This document shows, one piece after another, positions 31,235-39,879 of a DNA stretch of 46,481 nt. The notes under the pieces are model-generated. The model made no database searches. It worked only from the letters and a program-made list of their open reading frames with translations, and was not told the DNA's origin. A program made the position numbers and the translations under genes. Positions within the stretch are counted from its first letter, which is position 1. Each line of letters opens with the position of its first letter. The stretch is from Thalassospira sp. (GTDB lineage: Bacteria; Pseudomonadota; Alphaproteobacteria; Rhodospirillales; Thalassospiraceae), in contig NZ_PAQR01000035.1 of NCBI RefSeq assembly GCF_002709775.1, forward strand, positions 1 through 46,481, read 5' to 3'.

Positions 31235-32578
31235 ATGTCGCTTGAGCTAAGTGTTGTTGTTTTGGCCGCCGGGATGGGCACGCGCATGAAAAGCGCACTG
31301 CCCAAAGTCATGCACAAAGTGGCGGGCAAACCGATGGTGGGGCATGTCATTGATACCGCAGCTCACCTGAATGCGACAAAGGCCATGGTCGTTGTCGGTC
31401 CGGATATGCCCGACCTGATCAAGACCGTGGCCCCGCATCCGACCTTTGAACAAACTGATCGTCTTGGCACAGCCCATGCTGTTCTTGCCGCGCGTGATGG
31501 CCTGTCGGGGCTACGCGGCAATGTGTTGGTGCTTTATGCCGACAGTCCGCTTTTCACCGCCGAAACGCTGGCCCGCCTTGTTGCCGCACGTGAAGAAAAT
31601 GACCATGCCGTCGCGGTTCTGGGCTTCCGCCCGGAAGACCCGACCGGGTATGGCCGTTTGGTCACAGATCAGAACGGCAACTTGACCGCGATTGTCGAGG
31701 ACAAGGAATGTGATGATGCGCAGCGTCAGATCAATTTCTGCAATTCCGGGGTGATGTGCTTTAAGGCCGAAGACATGATCGCAACACTTGAGGCGATTGA
31801 TAACGCCAATGCCAAGGGTGAGTATTACCTGACCGATGCGGTGGAAGTCGCACAGAAAAATGGCCAAAGCTGTGTCGCGGTCGAGGTCGATGAGGCAGAG
31901 ACGCTTGGTGTCAATTCCCGCACACAGCTGGCTGTTGCCGAAGCCATCGTTCAAAACCGCCTGCGCGAAGCAGCCATGGCAGAGGGCGCGACGCTGGTTG
32001 ATCCGGCATCGGTGTTTTTGAGTTCCGATACCAAGCTTGGCCGTGATGTGATTGTGGAGCCGAATGTGGTCTTTGGGCCGGGTGTTACGGTCGGCGACAA
32101 TGTCGTGATCAAGGCGTTTAGCCATCTTGAAAGTTGCGTGGTTGGTGAAGGTGCCGATATTGGTCCTTATGCCCGTTTGCGTCCGGGGGCTGAAATTGGT
32201 GCCGGTGCGCGGGTTGGCAACTTTGTCGAGATCAAAAAGGCCGTCGTCGAAAACGGGGCCAAGGTCAACCATCTGAGCTATATCGGCGATGCTCGTGTCG
32301 GAGCCAAGGCCAATATCGGGGCCGGCACGATCACGTGCAATTATGACGGTTTCCGTAAACAGCATACCGACATCGGGGCAGGGGCCTTTATCGGTTCGAA
32401 CTCGTCGCTGGTGGCACCCGTCGAAATTGGCGATGGCGCGATTGTCGGGGCGGGCAGCACCGTGACTGGCAAGGTCGAAGCTGATGCACTGACCCTGACC
32501 CGGGCCGAACGGATCGAGAAAAAGGGCTGGGCTGCCAAGTTTCGCGAAAAGATGCGCGAACTGACCGGCAAGAAATAG
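31235..32578 (+). CDS. glmU: Bifunctional UDP-GlcNAc pyrophosphorylase / GlcN-1-P acetyltransferase
   Basis: A 447-aa enzyme making UDP-N-acetylglucosamine for peptidoglycan and LPS. The N-terminal uridyltransferase has LAAGMGTRMKSALPKVMH and the GTAHAVLAA and YADSPL motifs. The C-terminal left-handed beta-helix acetyltransferase has repeated hexapeptides and the family block NHLSYIGDARVGAKANIGAG. Length is close to the usual 450-460. Start ATG at 31235 has a CAGGG ribosome site. glmS follows after 81 bases, so the whole route from fructose-6-phosphate via GlmM (not here) is partly clustered. Confidence 0.97.
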   Translation: MSLELSVVVLAAGMGTRMKSALPKVMHKVAGKPMVGHVIDTAAHLNATKAMVVVGPDMPDLIKTVAPHPTFEQTDRLGTAHAVLAARDGLSGLRGNVLVLYADSPLFTAETLARLVAAREENDHAVAVLGFRPEDPTGYGRLVTDQNGNLTAIVEDKECDDAQRQINFCNSGVMCFKAEDMIATLEAIDNANAKGEYYLTDAVEVAQKNGQSCVAVEVDEAETLGVNSRTQLAVAEAIVQNRLREAAMAEGATLVDPASVFLSSDTKLGRDVIVEPNVVFGPGVTVGDNVVIKAFSHLESCVVGEGADIGPYARLRPGAEIGAGARVGNFVEIKKAVVENGAKVNHLSYIGDARVGAKANIGAGTITCNYDGFRKQHTDIGAGAFIGSNSSLVAPVEIGDGAIVGAGSTVTGKVEADALTLTRAERIEKKGWAAKFREKMRELTGKK

Positions 32579-32659
32579 CCTGAAACAAAGATTATCAAAT
32601 TGCCGCCCGCATTCGGGTGGCCGGAACGACACGCGATATAAAGCAGGAAGAAAACCAAT

Positions 32660-34483
32660 ATGTGCGGCATTATCGGGATTATCGGCAAAGACAGCGTCAG
32701 CGATCGCATTCTTGAAGGCCTTAAGCGTCTCGAATATCGCGGTTATGACAGTGCCGGGATTGCGACCCTGGTCAATGGCGATATCGAGCGCCGCCGCGCA
32801 GAAGGTAAACTGATCAATCTTGCCAATCGTTTGGCGGACCAGCCGCTTGCTGGTGATGTTGGTATTGGCCACACCCGCTGGGCGACCCATGGGGTTCCGA
32901 CCGAAAACAACGCCCATCCGCATACCGATGGCAAGGTTGCCGTGGTTCATAACGGCATCATCGAAAACTTCCAGGAAATCAAGGCCGAGCTTACTGCCAA
33001 GGGGCGGGTATTTGCCACCGATACCGATACCGAGGTGGTCGTGCATCTGGTGTCCGATTTCCTTGATCAGGGCAAAAGCCCACGTGATGCTGTTGCGGCC
33101 ACCCTGCATCGCATCGAAGGTGCCTTTGCGCTGGTGATCATGATTGCCGGTCAGCATGACGTCATCTTTGGCGCCCGTCGTGGTACGCCGCTTGCCGTTG
33201 GTCTGGGCGAGGGCGAGATGTATCTTGGCTCGGATGCCATGGCGCTGTCGCACCTGACCAACAAGCTGATTTACCTTGAAGAAGGCGACTGGGTTGAAAT
33301 GACCCGCGATAGCGTTCAGGTCCGCGATGAAAATGACGAAGACGTCACCCGCGAAACCAAGCTGTCGGCTGTTTCGGGCGCCATGATGGGCAAGGGCAAC
33401 TACAATCACTTCATGCAGAAGGAAATCTTCGAGCAGCCAGCGGTGATTGGCGATACCCTGCATGCCTTCATCAATCCGGCGACCCAGACGATCAAACTGC
33501 CGGATATGCCGTTTTCCTTTGCCGATGCATCGCGCCTGACGATTGTCGCTTGCGGCACGTCCTACTACGCCGGTCTGGTGGCAAAGCACTGGGTGGAACG
33601 CTATGCCGGGCTCGGTGTCGATGTCGATGTCGCATCCGAATTCCGCTATCGCTGCCCGCCGCTGCCAAAGGGCGGTGTTGCCCTGTTCATCTCGCAGTCG
33701 GGCGAGACGCTCGATACCCTGGCTGCCCTTCGCTACGCCAAATCCAAGGGCCAGAAGATCGTTTCCATCGTCAACGTGCCAGAAAGCACGATTGCGCGCG
33801 AAAGTGACGTGGTGCTTCTGACCTATGCCGGGCCGGAAATCGGGGTGGCGTCGACCAAGGCGTTCACGACGCAGCTAACAGTTCTGGCCTGCCTTGCGGT
33901 AACCATCGGTCGTGAAAACGGCACCCTTGCAAAGGACGAGGAAGCCGCAATCGTAACTGCACTCACCGAAGTGCCGAAACATGCTGCCGAAGTGCTTCAT
34001 CATGACGATGCGCTCAAGCAGCTCGCCCTTGATGTCGCCGATGCGCGCGATGTGCTTTATCTCGGTCGTGGTCTTGGCTATCCGATCGCGATGGAAGGGG
34101 CGCTCAAGCTCAAGGAAATTTCCTATATCCACGCCGAAGGGTATGCAGCGGGTGAAATGAAGCACGGCCCGATTGCGCTGATTGATCAGTCTGTGCCGAT
34201 CATTGTCATTGCGCCATCGGACGAGCTGTTTGAAAAAACTGCCTCAAACATGCAGGAAGCGGCGGCACGTGGTGGCCGGGTGATCTTTATCTCGGATGCG
34301 CCGGGGCTTGCCAAGCTTGGCGATATGGCCTCTGCCACTGTTGAGCTGCCGAAGGTCGCCGACTTCGTCGCACCGATCCTTTACACCATCCCGGTACAGA
34401 TGCTGGCCTATCATGTTGCGGTTCATAAAGGTACGGATGTCGATCAGCCACGTAACCTTGCGAAATCAGTAACTGTCGAATAA
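32660..34483 (+). CDS. glmS: Glutamine-fructose-6-phosphate aminotransferase
   Basis: A 607-aa enzyme of normal length that makes glucosamine-6-phosphate, the first step of amino-sugar synthesis. It starts MCGIIGIIGKDS, with Cys2 as the glutaminase nucleophile after Met removal. The RWATHGVPTENNAHPH block follows, and then two SIS sugar-isomerase domains (ACGTSYYAG, SQSGETLDTLAALRYAK, LGRGLGYPIAMEGALKLKEI). The protein ends in the usual DQPRNLAKSVTVE. There is no glmS ribozyme-like leader; the gap to glmU is only 81 bases. A strong terminator follows. Confidence 0.98.
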   Translation: MCGIIGIIGKDSVSDRILEGLKRLEYRGYDSAGIATLVNGDIERRRAEGKLINLANRLADQPLAGDVGIGHTRWATHGVPTENNAHPHTDGKVAVVHNGIIENFQEIKAELTAKGRVFATDTDTEVVVHLVSDFLDQGKSPRDAVAATLHRIEGAFALVIMIAGQHDVIFGARRGTPLAVGLGEGEMYLGSDAMALSHLTNKLIYLEEGDWVEMTRDSVQVRDENDEDVTRETKLSAVSGAMMGKGNYNHFMQKEIFEQPAVIGDTLHAFINPATQTIKLPDMPFSFADASRLTIVACGTSYYAGLVAKHWVERYAGLGVDVDVASEFRYRCPPLPKGGVALFISQSGETLDTLAALRYAKSKGQKIVSIVNVPESTIARESDVVLLTYAGPEIGVASTKAFTTQLTVLACLAVTIGRENGTLAKDEEAAIVTALTEVPKHAAEVLHHDDALKQLALDVADARDVLYLGRGLGYPIAMEGALKLKEISYIHAEGYAAGEMKHGPIALIDQSVPIIVIAPSDELFEKTASNMQEAAARGGRVIFISDAPGLAKLGDMASATVELPKVADFVAPILYTIPVQMLAYHVAVHKGTDVDQPRNLAKSVTVE

Positions 34484-34510
34484 TCGCCGCGATTATTCAA
34501 AATTATCAAA

Positions 34511-34545
34511 AAATGGCCGGATGCAGATGCATCCGGCCTTTTTGT
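34511..34545 (+). terminator. Intrinsic terminator after glmS
   Basis: A 10-bp perfect stem GGCCGGATGC/GCATCCGGCC, loop AGAT, followed by TTTTTG. Confidence 0.92.
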
Positions 34546-34695
34546 TTGCGGATTACGGATTTTGGGCGTGAATAACGCGTCCAAATAACACTTCTTTGCA
34601 ATAAGTTAACCGAAGGTTCGACAGTATTGATCGGGCAATGTAACCTTGATGCAGGCAACGTTGTTCCACGCCATCAACTTTTCGATGAGAGCAGA

Positions 34696-35766
34696 ATGAA
34701 AGTTATCGTGACGGGCGGTGCAGGGTTTATCGGATCTGCTGTTTGTCGGCTTATGACCGGTTTGAAGGGCTATGAGGTCCTTAATATCGACAAGCTGACA
34801 TATGCTGGCGATCTGAGAACGCTGGCGTCGATTTCGTCGCAGGACAATTACCATTTTGCCCATCAGGATATCTGCAACCGGGATGCCATCATTGAGCTTT
34901 TTGATGCGTTTCAGCCCGATGCGGTGATGCATCTGGCTGCCGAAAGCCATGTTGATCGTTCTATCGACGGGCCGGGTGATTTCATTCAGACCAATGTGGT
35001 CGGCACCTTTACCTTGCTTGAAGTTGCACGCGGCTATTTCGATAAGCTGCCTGCGGACAGGAAATCAAAGTTCCGCTTTCATCACATTTCGACTGATGAG
35101 GTCTATGGATCGCTTGGCAGCGAAGGGCTGTTTACCGAAGAAACGGCTTATGCGCCGACCTCACCGTATTCCGCAAGCAAGGCGAGTTCCGATCATCTGG
35201 TACTGGCGTGGTATCACACCTATGGGCTGCCTGTTGTGATCAGCAATTGCTCGAACAATTACGGGCCGTTCCAGTTCCCGGAAAAGCTTATTCCGCTGAT
35301 GTGTCTTAACCTGCTGCATGGCAAGCAGCTTCCCGTTTACGGCGAGGGGCTTAATACCCGCGATTGGCTGCATGTCGAAGACCATGCCGAGGCCTTGGTG
35401 AAAATCCTGACGGAAGGCCGGTTGGGCGAGAAATACAATGTCGGCGGCTGTAACGAGCTGACCAATATCGAGGTTGTCAAACGGATCTTTGATACGGTGC
35501 ACGACATTGTGCCAGGTGTCCCGTTTGAAAGTTTCGATGATGCGGTGACCTATGTGAAAGACCGCCCGGGGCATGATTGGCGATATGCCATTGATCCAAC
35601 CAAAATGCAGACCGAACTGGGATGGCGGCCGAAATATGATTTCGAAACCGGCCTGAAGCAGACCGTCGAATGGTATGTGAATAACCGCGCATGGTGGGAG
35701 CCGATCTTGAAAACCAAATATGCAGGCGAACGTCTGGGCAGTGCCAAGGGGCAAGCTGATGCCTAA
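34696..35766 (+). CDS. rfbB: dTDP-glucose 4,6-dehydratase
   Basis: A 356-aa short-chain dehydrogenase-type enzyme, second step of dTDP-L-rhamnose synthesis. The start [20 protein letters not shown] gives the NAD-binding glycine motif at residues 7-13. Catalytic elements are [12 protein letters not shown] and the [10 protein letters not shown] pair of Tyr and Lys, and the family stretch [15 protein letters not shown] is present. The ATG at 34696 begins the fold directly; the upstream open frame to 34627 is unsupported. The 3' end overlaps rfbD by eight bases. The product dTDP-4-keto-6-deoxyglucose feeds rfbC. Confidence 0.96.
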   Translation: MKVIVTGGAGFIGSAVCRLMTGLKGYEVLNIDKLTYAGDLRTLASISSQDNYHFAHQDICNRDAIIELFDAFQPDAVMHLAAESHVDRSIDGPGDFIQTNVVGTFTLLEVARGYFDKLPADRKSKFRFHHISTDEVYGSLGSEGLFTEETAYAPTSPYSASKASSDHLVLAWYHTYGLPVVISNCSNNYGPFQFPEKLIPLMCLNLLHGKQLPVYGEGLNTRDWLHVEDHAEALVKILTEGRLGEKYNVGGCNELTNIEVVKRIFDTVHDIVPGVPFESFDDAVTYVKDRPGHDWRYAIDPTKMQTELGWRPKYDFETGLKQTVEWYVNNRAWWEPILKTKYAGERLGSAKGQADA

Positions 35767-36670
35767 AATCCTGGTGTTTGGAAAAACCGGTCAGCTGGCC
35801 AGTTGCCTTGCCATGTGCGGGGATGAGTTTCCAAATGCCGAGCTGGTTTTTGTCGGCAGGGATGAATGTGACCTTGAGGACGCCCGCCAGATAGAGCCGG
35901 TTATCAATCGCGTGCAACCCGATATCGTGATCAACGCCGCGGCATACACCGCAGTTGATCTGGCCGAGGAACAGCGTGATATCGCATTCAAGGTCAATCG
36001 TGATGCTGTGCGCGCGATGGCAGAGGCGTCTGCCAAACGATCCGTCCCGCTGATCCATGTTTCAACGGATTATGTGTTCGATGGCCAGGCATCAAAGCCC
36101 TATAGCGAGCAAGACCCGGTCTCGCCGTTGGGTGTGTATGGCGAGAGCAAATATGCGGGCGAAGTTGCCGTCAGAGAAGCCAACGAAAAGCATCTGATTA
36201 TTCGAACGTCCTGGGTCTTCAGCCCGTTCGGGAAAAATTTCGTCAAGACGATGCTCAACCTGATGGCAGGACGAGACGAAATTCGTGTCGTGAATGACCA
36301 GACGGGATGTCCGACCAGTGCCGATGATCTGGCGCGGGCAATCCTCAAGCTCTGCGAAATGGCCGTTGCAACGGATTTCAAGAAGTTTGGCACCTATCAT
36401 CTGTCGTCCGATCAGCCGCAAACATGGTTTGAATTCGCCAAGCGTATCCAAAAGGTCGCATCACAGGTCTGGGGTGCGGATTGGAAAGGCACGAACTGTC
36501 GCATTACACCAGTACCGTCTTCGGAATATCCGACGGTCGCGGAGCGTCCCAAATATTCCGTTATGTCCAGCCAGCGTTTTATCGACGCATTCGCGATACA
36601 GTTGCCAACCGTCGAAGAAAGCTTGAGCGCGGTTATTGAGAATCTTCCAAGGGAGAAGTCAGATGCGTAA
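35759..36670 (+). CDS. rfbD: dTDP-4-dehydrorhamnose reductase
   Basis: A 303-aa reductase, last step of dTDP-L-rhamnose synthesis. The N-terminal motif is [15 protein letters not shown] (cofactor-binding GxxGQL), then [13 protein letters not shown], the [10 protein letters not shown] block, and Y-x-x-x-K in [11 protein letters not shown] choose ATG at 35759, which overlaps the rfbB stop by eight bases, rather than the upstream frame at 35720. It overlaps rfbA by eight bases at its 3' end, so the three genes form one tight operon. Confidence 0.95.
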   Translation: MPKILVFGKTGQLASCLAMCGDEFPNAELVFVGRDECDLEDARQIEPVINRVQPDIVINAAAYTAVDLAEEQRDIAFKVNRDAVRAMAEASAKRSVPLIHVSTDYVFDGQASKPYSEQDPVSPLGVYGESKYAGEVAVREANEKHLIIRTSWVFSPFGKNFVKTMLNLMAGRDEIRVVNDQTGCPTSADDLARAILKLCEMAVATDFKKFGTYHLSSDQPQTWFEFAKRIQKVASQVWGADWKGTNCRITPVPSSEYPTVAERPKYSVMSSQRFIDAFAIQLPTVEESLSAVIENLPREKSDA

Positions 36671-37544
36671 GGGGATCATACTGGCAGGCAGTACCGGATC
36701 GCGTTTGCATCCATCGACACTGGTTGTCTCCAAGCAGCTCCAGCCTGTCTATGACAAGCCGATGATCTACTATCCGCTGACGACGCTGATGCTGGCAGGT
36801 ATCAAGGATATTCTGATTATCAGCACACCTCGGGATGTGCCGCTGTTCAAGGATCTACTTGGTGATGGCTCGAAGTGGGGCATCAATCTTGAATATGCGG
36901 TGCAGCCGGAACCGCGCGGCCTTGCCGATGCATTTATTGTCGGTGCGGACTTTATCGGCAACGACCCGTGCTGTCTGATTTTGGGCGATAACATCTATTT
37001 CGGTCATAACCTGACCGATCTGTTGCGAAGTGCTATGGATCAATCCGAGGGCGCAACCGTCTTTGCCTATTACGTTCAGGATCCCGAACGATACGGTGTG
37101 GTCGAGTTTGACCGCGATGGTGTCGCACTTGATATCGAGGAAAAGCCGGAGCACCCAAAATCGAACTTCGCGGTGACCGGATTGTATTTCTATGACGCAG
37201 ACGTGGTCGATATCGCCAAATCAATCAAACCATCAAAGCGCGGCGAGCTTGAGATTACCGATGTGAACAAGGCCTATCTCGAACGTGGCACGCTTAAGGT
37301 CGAAAGAATGGGCCGTGGTTATGCCTGGCTTGATACCGGAACACACGCCGCGATGCTGGATGCCGCGAATTTCGTGCGCACGGTGGAAAGTCGCCAAAGC
37401 CTGAAAATTGCCTGCCCGGAGGAAATCGCGCTTCGAAAAGGCCTGATTTCGGTCACGCAGTTTGAAACCCTGATGAACGAATTTGGGGCAAGTTCCTACA
37501 AGGCGTATCTGCAGACGGTTCTTCGGACCTACGATCTTTTGTGA
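36663..37544 (+). CDS. rfbA: Glucose-1-phosphate thymidylyltransferase
   Basis: A 293-aa enzyme making dTDP-glucose, the first step of dTDP-L-rhamnose synthesis. ATG at 36663 is preceded by AAGGGAG. The nucleotide-binding start reads [14 protein letters not shown], where most relatives have GGSGTRL, so the second Gly is replaced by Ser. The rest is standard: [47 protein letters not shown] and [18 protein letters not shown]. It ends six bases from the convergent rfbC. Confidence 0.95.
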   Translation: MRKGIILAGSTGSRLHPSTLVVSKQLQPVYDKPMIYYPLTTLMLAGIKDILIISTPRDVPLFKDLLGDGSKWGINLEYAVQPEPRGLADAFIVGADFIGNDPCCLILGDNIYFGHNLTDLLRSAMDQSEGATVFAYYVQDPERYGVVEFDRDGVALDIEEKPEHPKSNFAVTGLYFYDADVVDIAKSIKPSKRGELEITDVNKAYLERGTLKVERMGRGYAWLDTGTHAAMLDAANFVRTVESRQSLKIACPEEIALRKGLISVTQFETLMNEFGASSYKAYLQTVLRTYDLL

Positions 37545-37550
37545 TCGGAA

Positions 37551-38108
37551 TTAAAACACCGGATTTTCGCAATAGCTTGCAAAGCTCATCGCGGTAGCGT
37601 CTTTTTCTGAAACAATGACCTCGGCTTCGCTGAAGGGCCAATCAATGGCGAGCTCCGGGTCGTTCCACTTGATTGCGCGTTCGCTTTCCGGTGCGTAGGG
37701 GGCCGATACCTTGTAATTGACTTCGGTGTCAGGCTCCAACGTGACAAAGCCGTGTGCGAAGCCGGCAGGCACAAACATCTGGTTCCATTCTTCTGCGCTG
37801 ACCTCGGCCGCGACCCATTTCCCGAAGGTTTTGGAACCTTTTCGGATATCAACGGCGATATCAAGAATGCGTCCCTTAGGAACCCTGATCAGTTTGTGCT
37901 GGGCATAGGGCGGGCACTGGAAGTGCAATCCCCGCAGCACACCGACCGCTTGTGAGAGCGAGTGATTGTCCTGCACAAATTGATGATCAATCCCCGCCTT
38001 GGCAAAGGCTTCCATATTGTAGGTTTCCGAGAAAAAGCCCCGTTCATCGCCAAACTTCTTTGGGAAGATCATTTTGATGTCCGGGATTTCCAGGGATTCA
38101 ATTTGCAT
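37551..38108 (-). CDS. rfbC: dTDP-4-dehydrorhamnose 3,5-epimerase
   Basis: A 185-aa cupin-fold epimerase, third step of dTDP-L-rhamnose synthesis. The conserved blocks are FGDERGFFSETYN, FVQDNHSLSQAVGVLRGLHF (catalytic His and Asp region), and FVPAGFAHGFVTLE. ATG at 38108 starts the family core at once; the open frame to 38213 is unneeded. Unlike its three partners it lies on the minus strand, convergent with rfbA, so it has its own promoter or is read from the secreted protein gene upstream (38203-38901). Confidence 0.95.
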   Translation of the reverse strand: MQIESLEIPDIKMIFPKKFGDERGFFSETYNMEAFAKAGIDHQFVQDNHSLSQAVGVLRGLHFQCPPYAQHKLIRVPKGRILDIAVDIRKGSKTFGKWVAAEVSAEEWNQMFVPAGFAHGFVTLEPDTEVNYKVSAPYAPESERAIKWNDPELAIDWPFSEAEVIVSEKDATAMSFASYCENPVF

Positions 38109-38202
38109 CGGTGCCGCCTTGCGCAGGTTGAGCGATTTCACTTGGCTAATGGATAGCAGATGAAACAGCTTATTGCATTTGCGTATTTGCAGTGCGTCGG
38201 CG

Positions 38203-38901
38203 TTACATCGCACCGCTGCGTTCGAATGGCGGGTGATCGGCGAGATATTGCGACAGGCGGTTCATGAAGGGGGTGAATTCGGCGCCGAGGAAATGATAAA
38301 GCGCGCCGACCTTGACGGCTTCGAGCTGGACCGGTTCCTGGCCCTTGGCAAATGCACCGTTTGCGATGGCAAGGCGGATGGTTTCGTCTTCGGCAAGGAA
38401 GCGGTCGAAGGTGCCCATATTGTAGTGGGATATGACGTCATCGACATCGCGATGGCCGCTTTTGGTCTCGTCCGGGGTATTAGCAAGATATTGTTCCTGC
38501 CACGCCAGTCCGATCACGTAACCGGTTGGTCCGTCGGAATGAAGCTTGCTTCCCGGTGCCGCCCAGAGGCTGTTTGAAATCTCAAGTAACGGGACTTCGG
38601 ACTGAACGAAGGCACGGGAATAATATTGCGCGGCAACCGGAAAACGAAACATCTCGCCATCCACTTGCCCTTCGTTAAACGCGATAAAGCCGCGTTGGCC
38701 CGGCATGGTTTCAACCCGGATCGGGCAGCCGAGCTTTTCATAAATATCGGTCATCACTTTTGTGACGACCGTTGCCAGACGGTCATTGCTGACACTGCCC
38801 AGTTGTTTCGGGCAGTCGCTTGCTTGCTGGGCATGGACAAGGCCGGGCAGAAAACCTGCCAGCACGCAAAATAACAGGTGCAGTCGTCGTCTGAAAATCA
38901 T
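38203..38901 (-). CDS. Exported binding-protein-like protein, paralog A
   Basis: A 232-aa protein with a signal peptide (residues about 6-24, cleavage after VHA). The body resembles a type 2 periplasmic binding fold of the amino-acid/SBP_bac_3 kind, but there is no transporter beside it. It is clearly a paralog of 45254-46009. Shared features are CP near the N-terminus, LGCP, PG-R-RG with FNEG-VDGE, Y-RAFV-S-VPL-EIS-LW, and a C-terminal LYH-LGAE--PFM. Two Cys (30 and 59) are kept in both and may form a disulfide. The ligand is unknown. It lies 94 bases upstream of rfbC on the same strand. Confidence 0.75.
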   Translation of the reverse strand: MIFRRRLHLLFCVLAGFLPGLVHAQQASDCPKQLGSVSNDRLATVVTKVMTDIYEKLGCPIRVETMPGQRGFIAFNEGQVDGEMFRFPVAAQYYSRAFVQSEVPLLEISNSLWAAPGSKLHSDGPTGYVIGLAWQEQYLANTPDETKSGHRDVDDVISHYNMGTFDRFLAEDETIRLAIANGAFAKGQEPVQLEAVKVGALYHFLGAEFTPFMNRLSQYLADHPPFERSGAM

Positions 38902-39423
38902 CGTCTTGCGTAAAGCTTTACAGCGCCAAATCAGATACTTGTCTTGATTTTAGATTGGAACGGCAAGGTCCGTCCTCAAGAGTATAACAACCGATATTTG
39001 TATTTTTTGCAGGTTTCTTGCACCTGTCATGGCCCGGGAACCTTGATCGCGTCCGTGCGTTAAAAAAATTCACACCGGTTTTTATTGTGAAGTCATTGCC
39101 CTACCGCGGCCGGGTGCCCGGCTATACAGCGGGCTAAGTTGTGTCGGGTTTGTCGCATCCCCACATCAGGCAATGATCGCAGAGCAAAAGCCACCAGCCC
39201 CCCCCGCACACCGCGCAAGCCTATGACGGTGATTTAGATGTTTTGCTCATAAGTACTATTAAAATAACGCCATAGTGCGATCATTTTTTTTTGAGCAGAC
39301 TGAATAACAATCAAAAAATGTCGTCAAACCGCAAGACGCACATTCCAACACCCGATAGATCGACGGGTAAATGGCACGCCAACAATACGGTCCCGTCGGT
39401 GAACCGAACTTAGAGAGAGCGCC
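38902..39423. other. Gene-free stretch between paralog A and iorA
   Basis: About 520 bases with no plausible gene on either strand. It must hold the divergent promoters for the minus-strand secreted protein and the iorAB operon. I see a CCCCCCCC run near 39197, A/T-rich stretches near 39060 and 39290, and no clear operator, hairpin or repeat. Confidence 0.6.
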
Positions 39424-39879
39424 ATGAAACTAACCATCAACAATGAGACTTACGACGTCGATGCAGACGGCGACACACCCCTGCTTTGGGTCATTCGTGA
39501 CAATCTGGGAATGACCGGGACCAAATATGGCTGCGGACTTGCGCAGTGTGGTGCGTGCTCGGTCATGGTCGACGGTGTTGTCACCCGTTCCTGTGTCACG
39601 CCGATTGATGCGGTCGAAGGTCAGGAAATTACCACCATCGAAGCCATCGAAAATGATCCGGTTGGCAAGCGCGTCGTCGAAAAATGGGTTGAGCATCAGG
39701 TTCCCCAGTGCGGCTATTGCCAGTCCGGTCAGGTAATGGCGGCAACCGCGTTGCTGAAAGAGATTGAAAACCCGACCGAAGACGACGTCGAAGCAGCAAT
39801 GGTCAATCTGTGCCGTTGCGGCACCTACAACGCCATCCATGCCGCGGTCAAAGACCTTGCGGAAGGAGGTGCGTCGTGA
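39424..39879 (+). CDS. iorA: 2Fe-2S subunit of molybdenum hydroxylase (IorA/CoxS type)
   Basis: A 151-aa electron-transfer subunit. The plant-type 2Fe-2S cluster ligands are C37, C42, C45 and C57 (KYGCGLAQCGACSVMVDG and RSC). The second cluster ligands are C96, C99, C130 and C132 (QCGYCQSGQ and NLCRCGTYNAIH). The family includes the small subunits of isoquinoline 1-oxidoreductase, aldehyde and xanthine dehydrogenases. Together with the next gene it forms a two-subunit enzyme without a FAD subunit, as in isoquinoline oxidoreductase, so electrons should pass to the cytochrome c encoded downstream. Its TGA overlaps the GTG start of the large subunit. Confidence 0.93.
   Translation: MKLTINNETYDVDADGDTPLLWVIRDNLGMTGTKYGCGLAQCGACSVMVDGVVTRSCVTPIDAVEGQEITTIEAIENDPVGKRVVEKWVEHQVPQCGYCQSGQVMAATALLKEIENPTEDDVEAAMVNLCRCGTYNAIHAAVKDLAEGGAS

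Noticed and set aside
32579..32659. glmS ribozyme or riboswitch in the glmU-glmS gap
   Set aside because: The gap is only 81 bases and shows no conserved core. The ribozyme is also typical of Gram-positive bacteria.
31511..33589. 692-codon open frame antisense to glmU and glmS
   Set aside because: It lies wholly opposite two certain essential genes. Its composition (His, Gly, Asp, Thr rich) is that of a codon-bias shadow, and there is no ribosome site or family motif.
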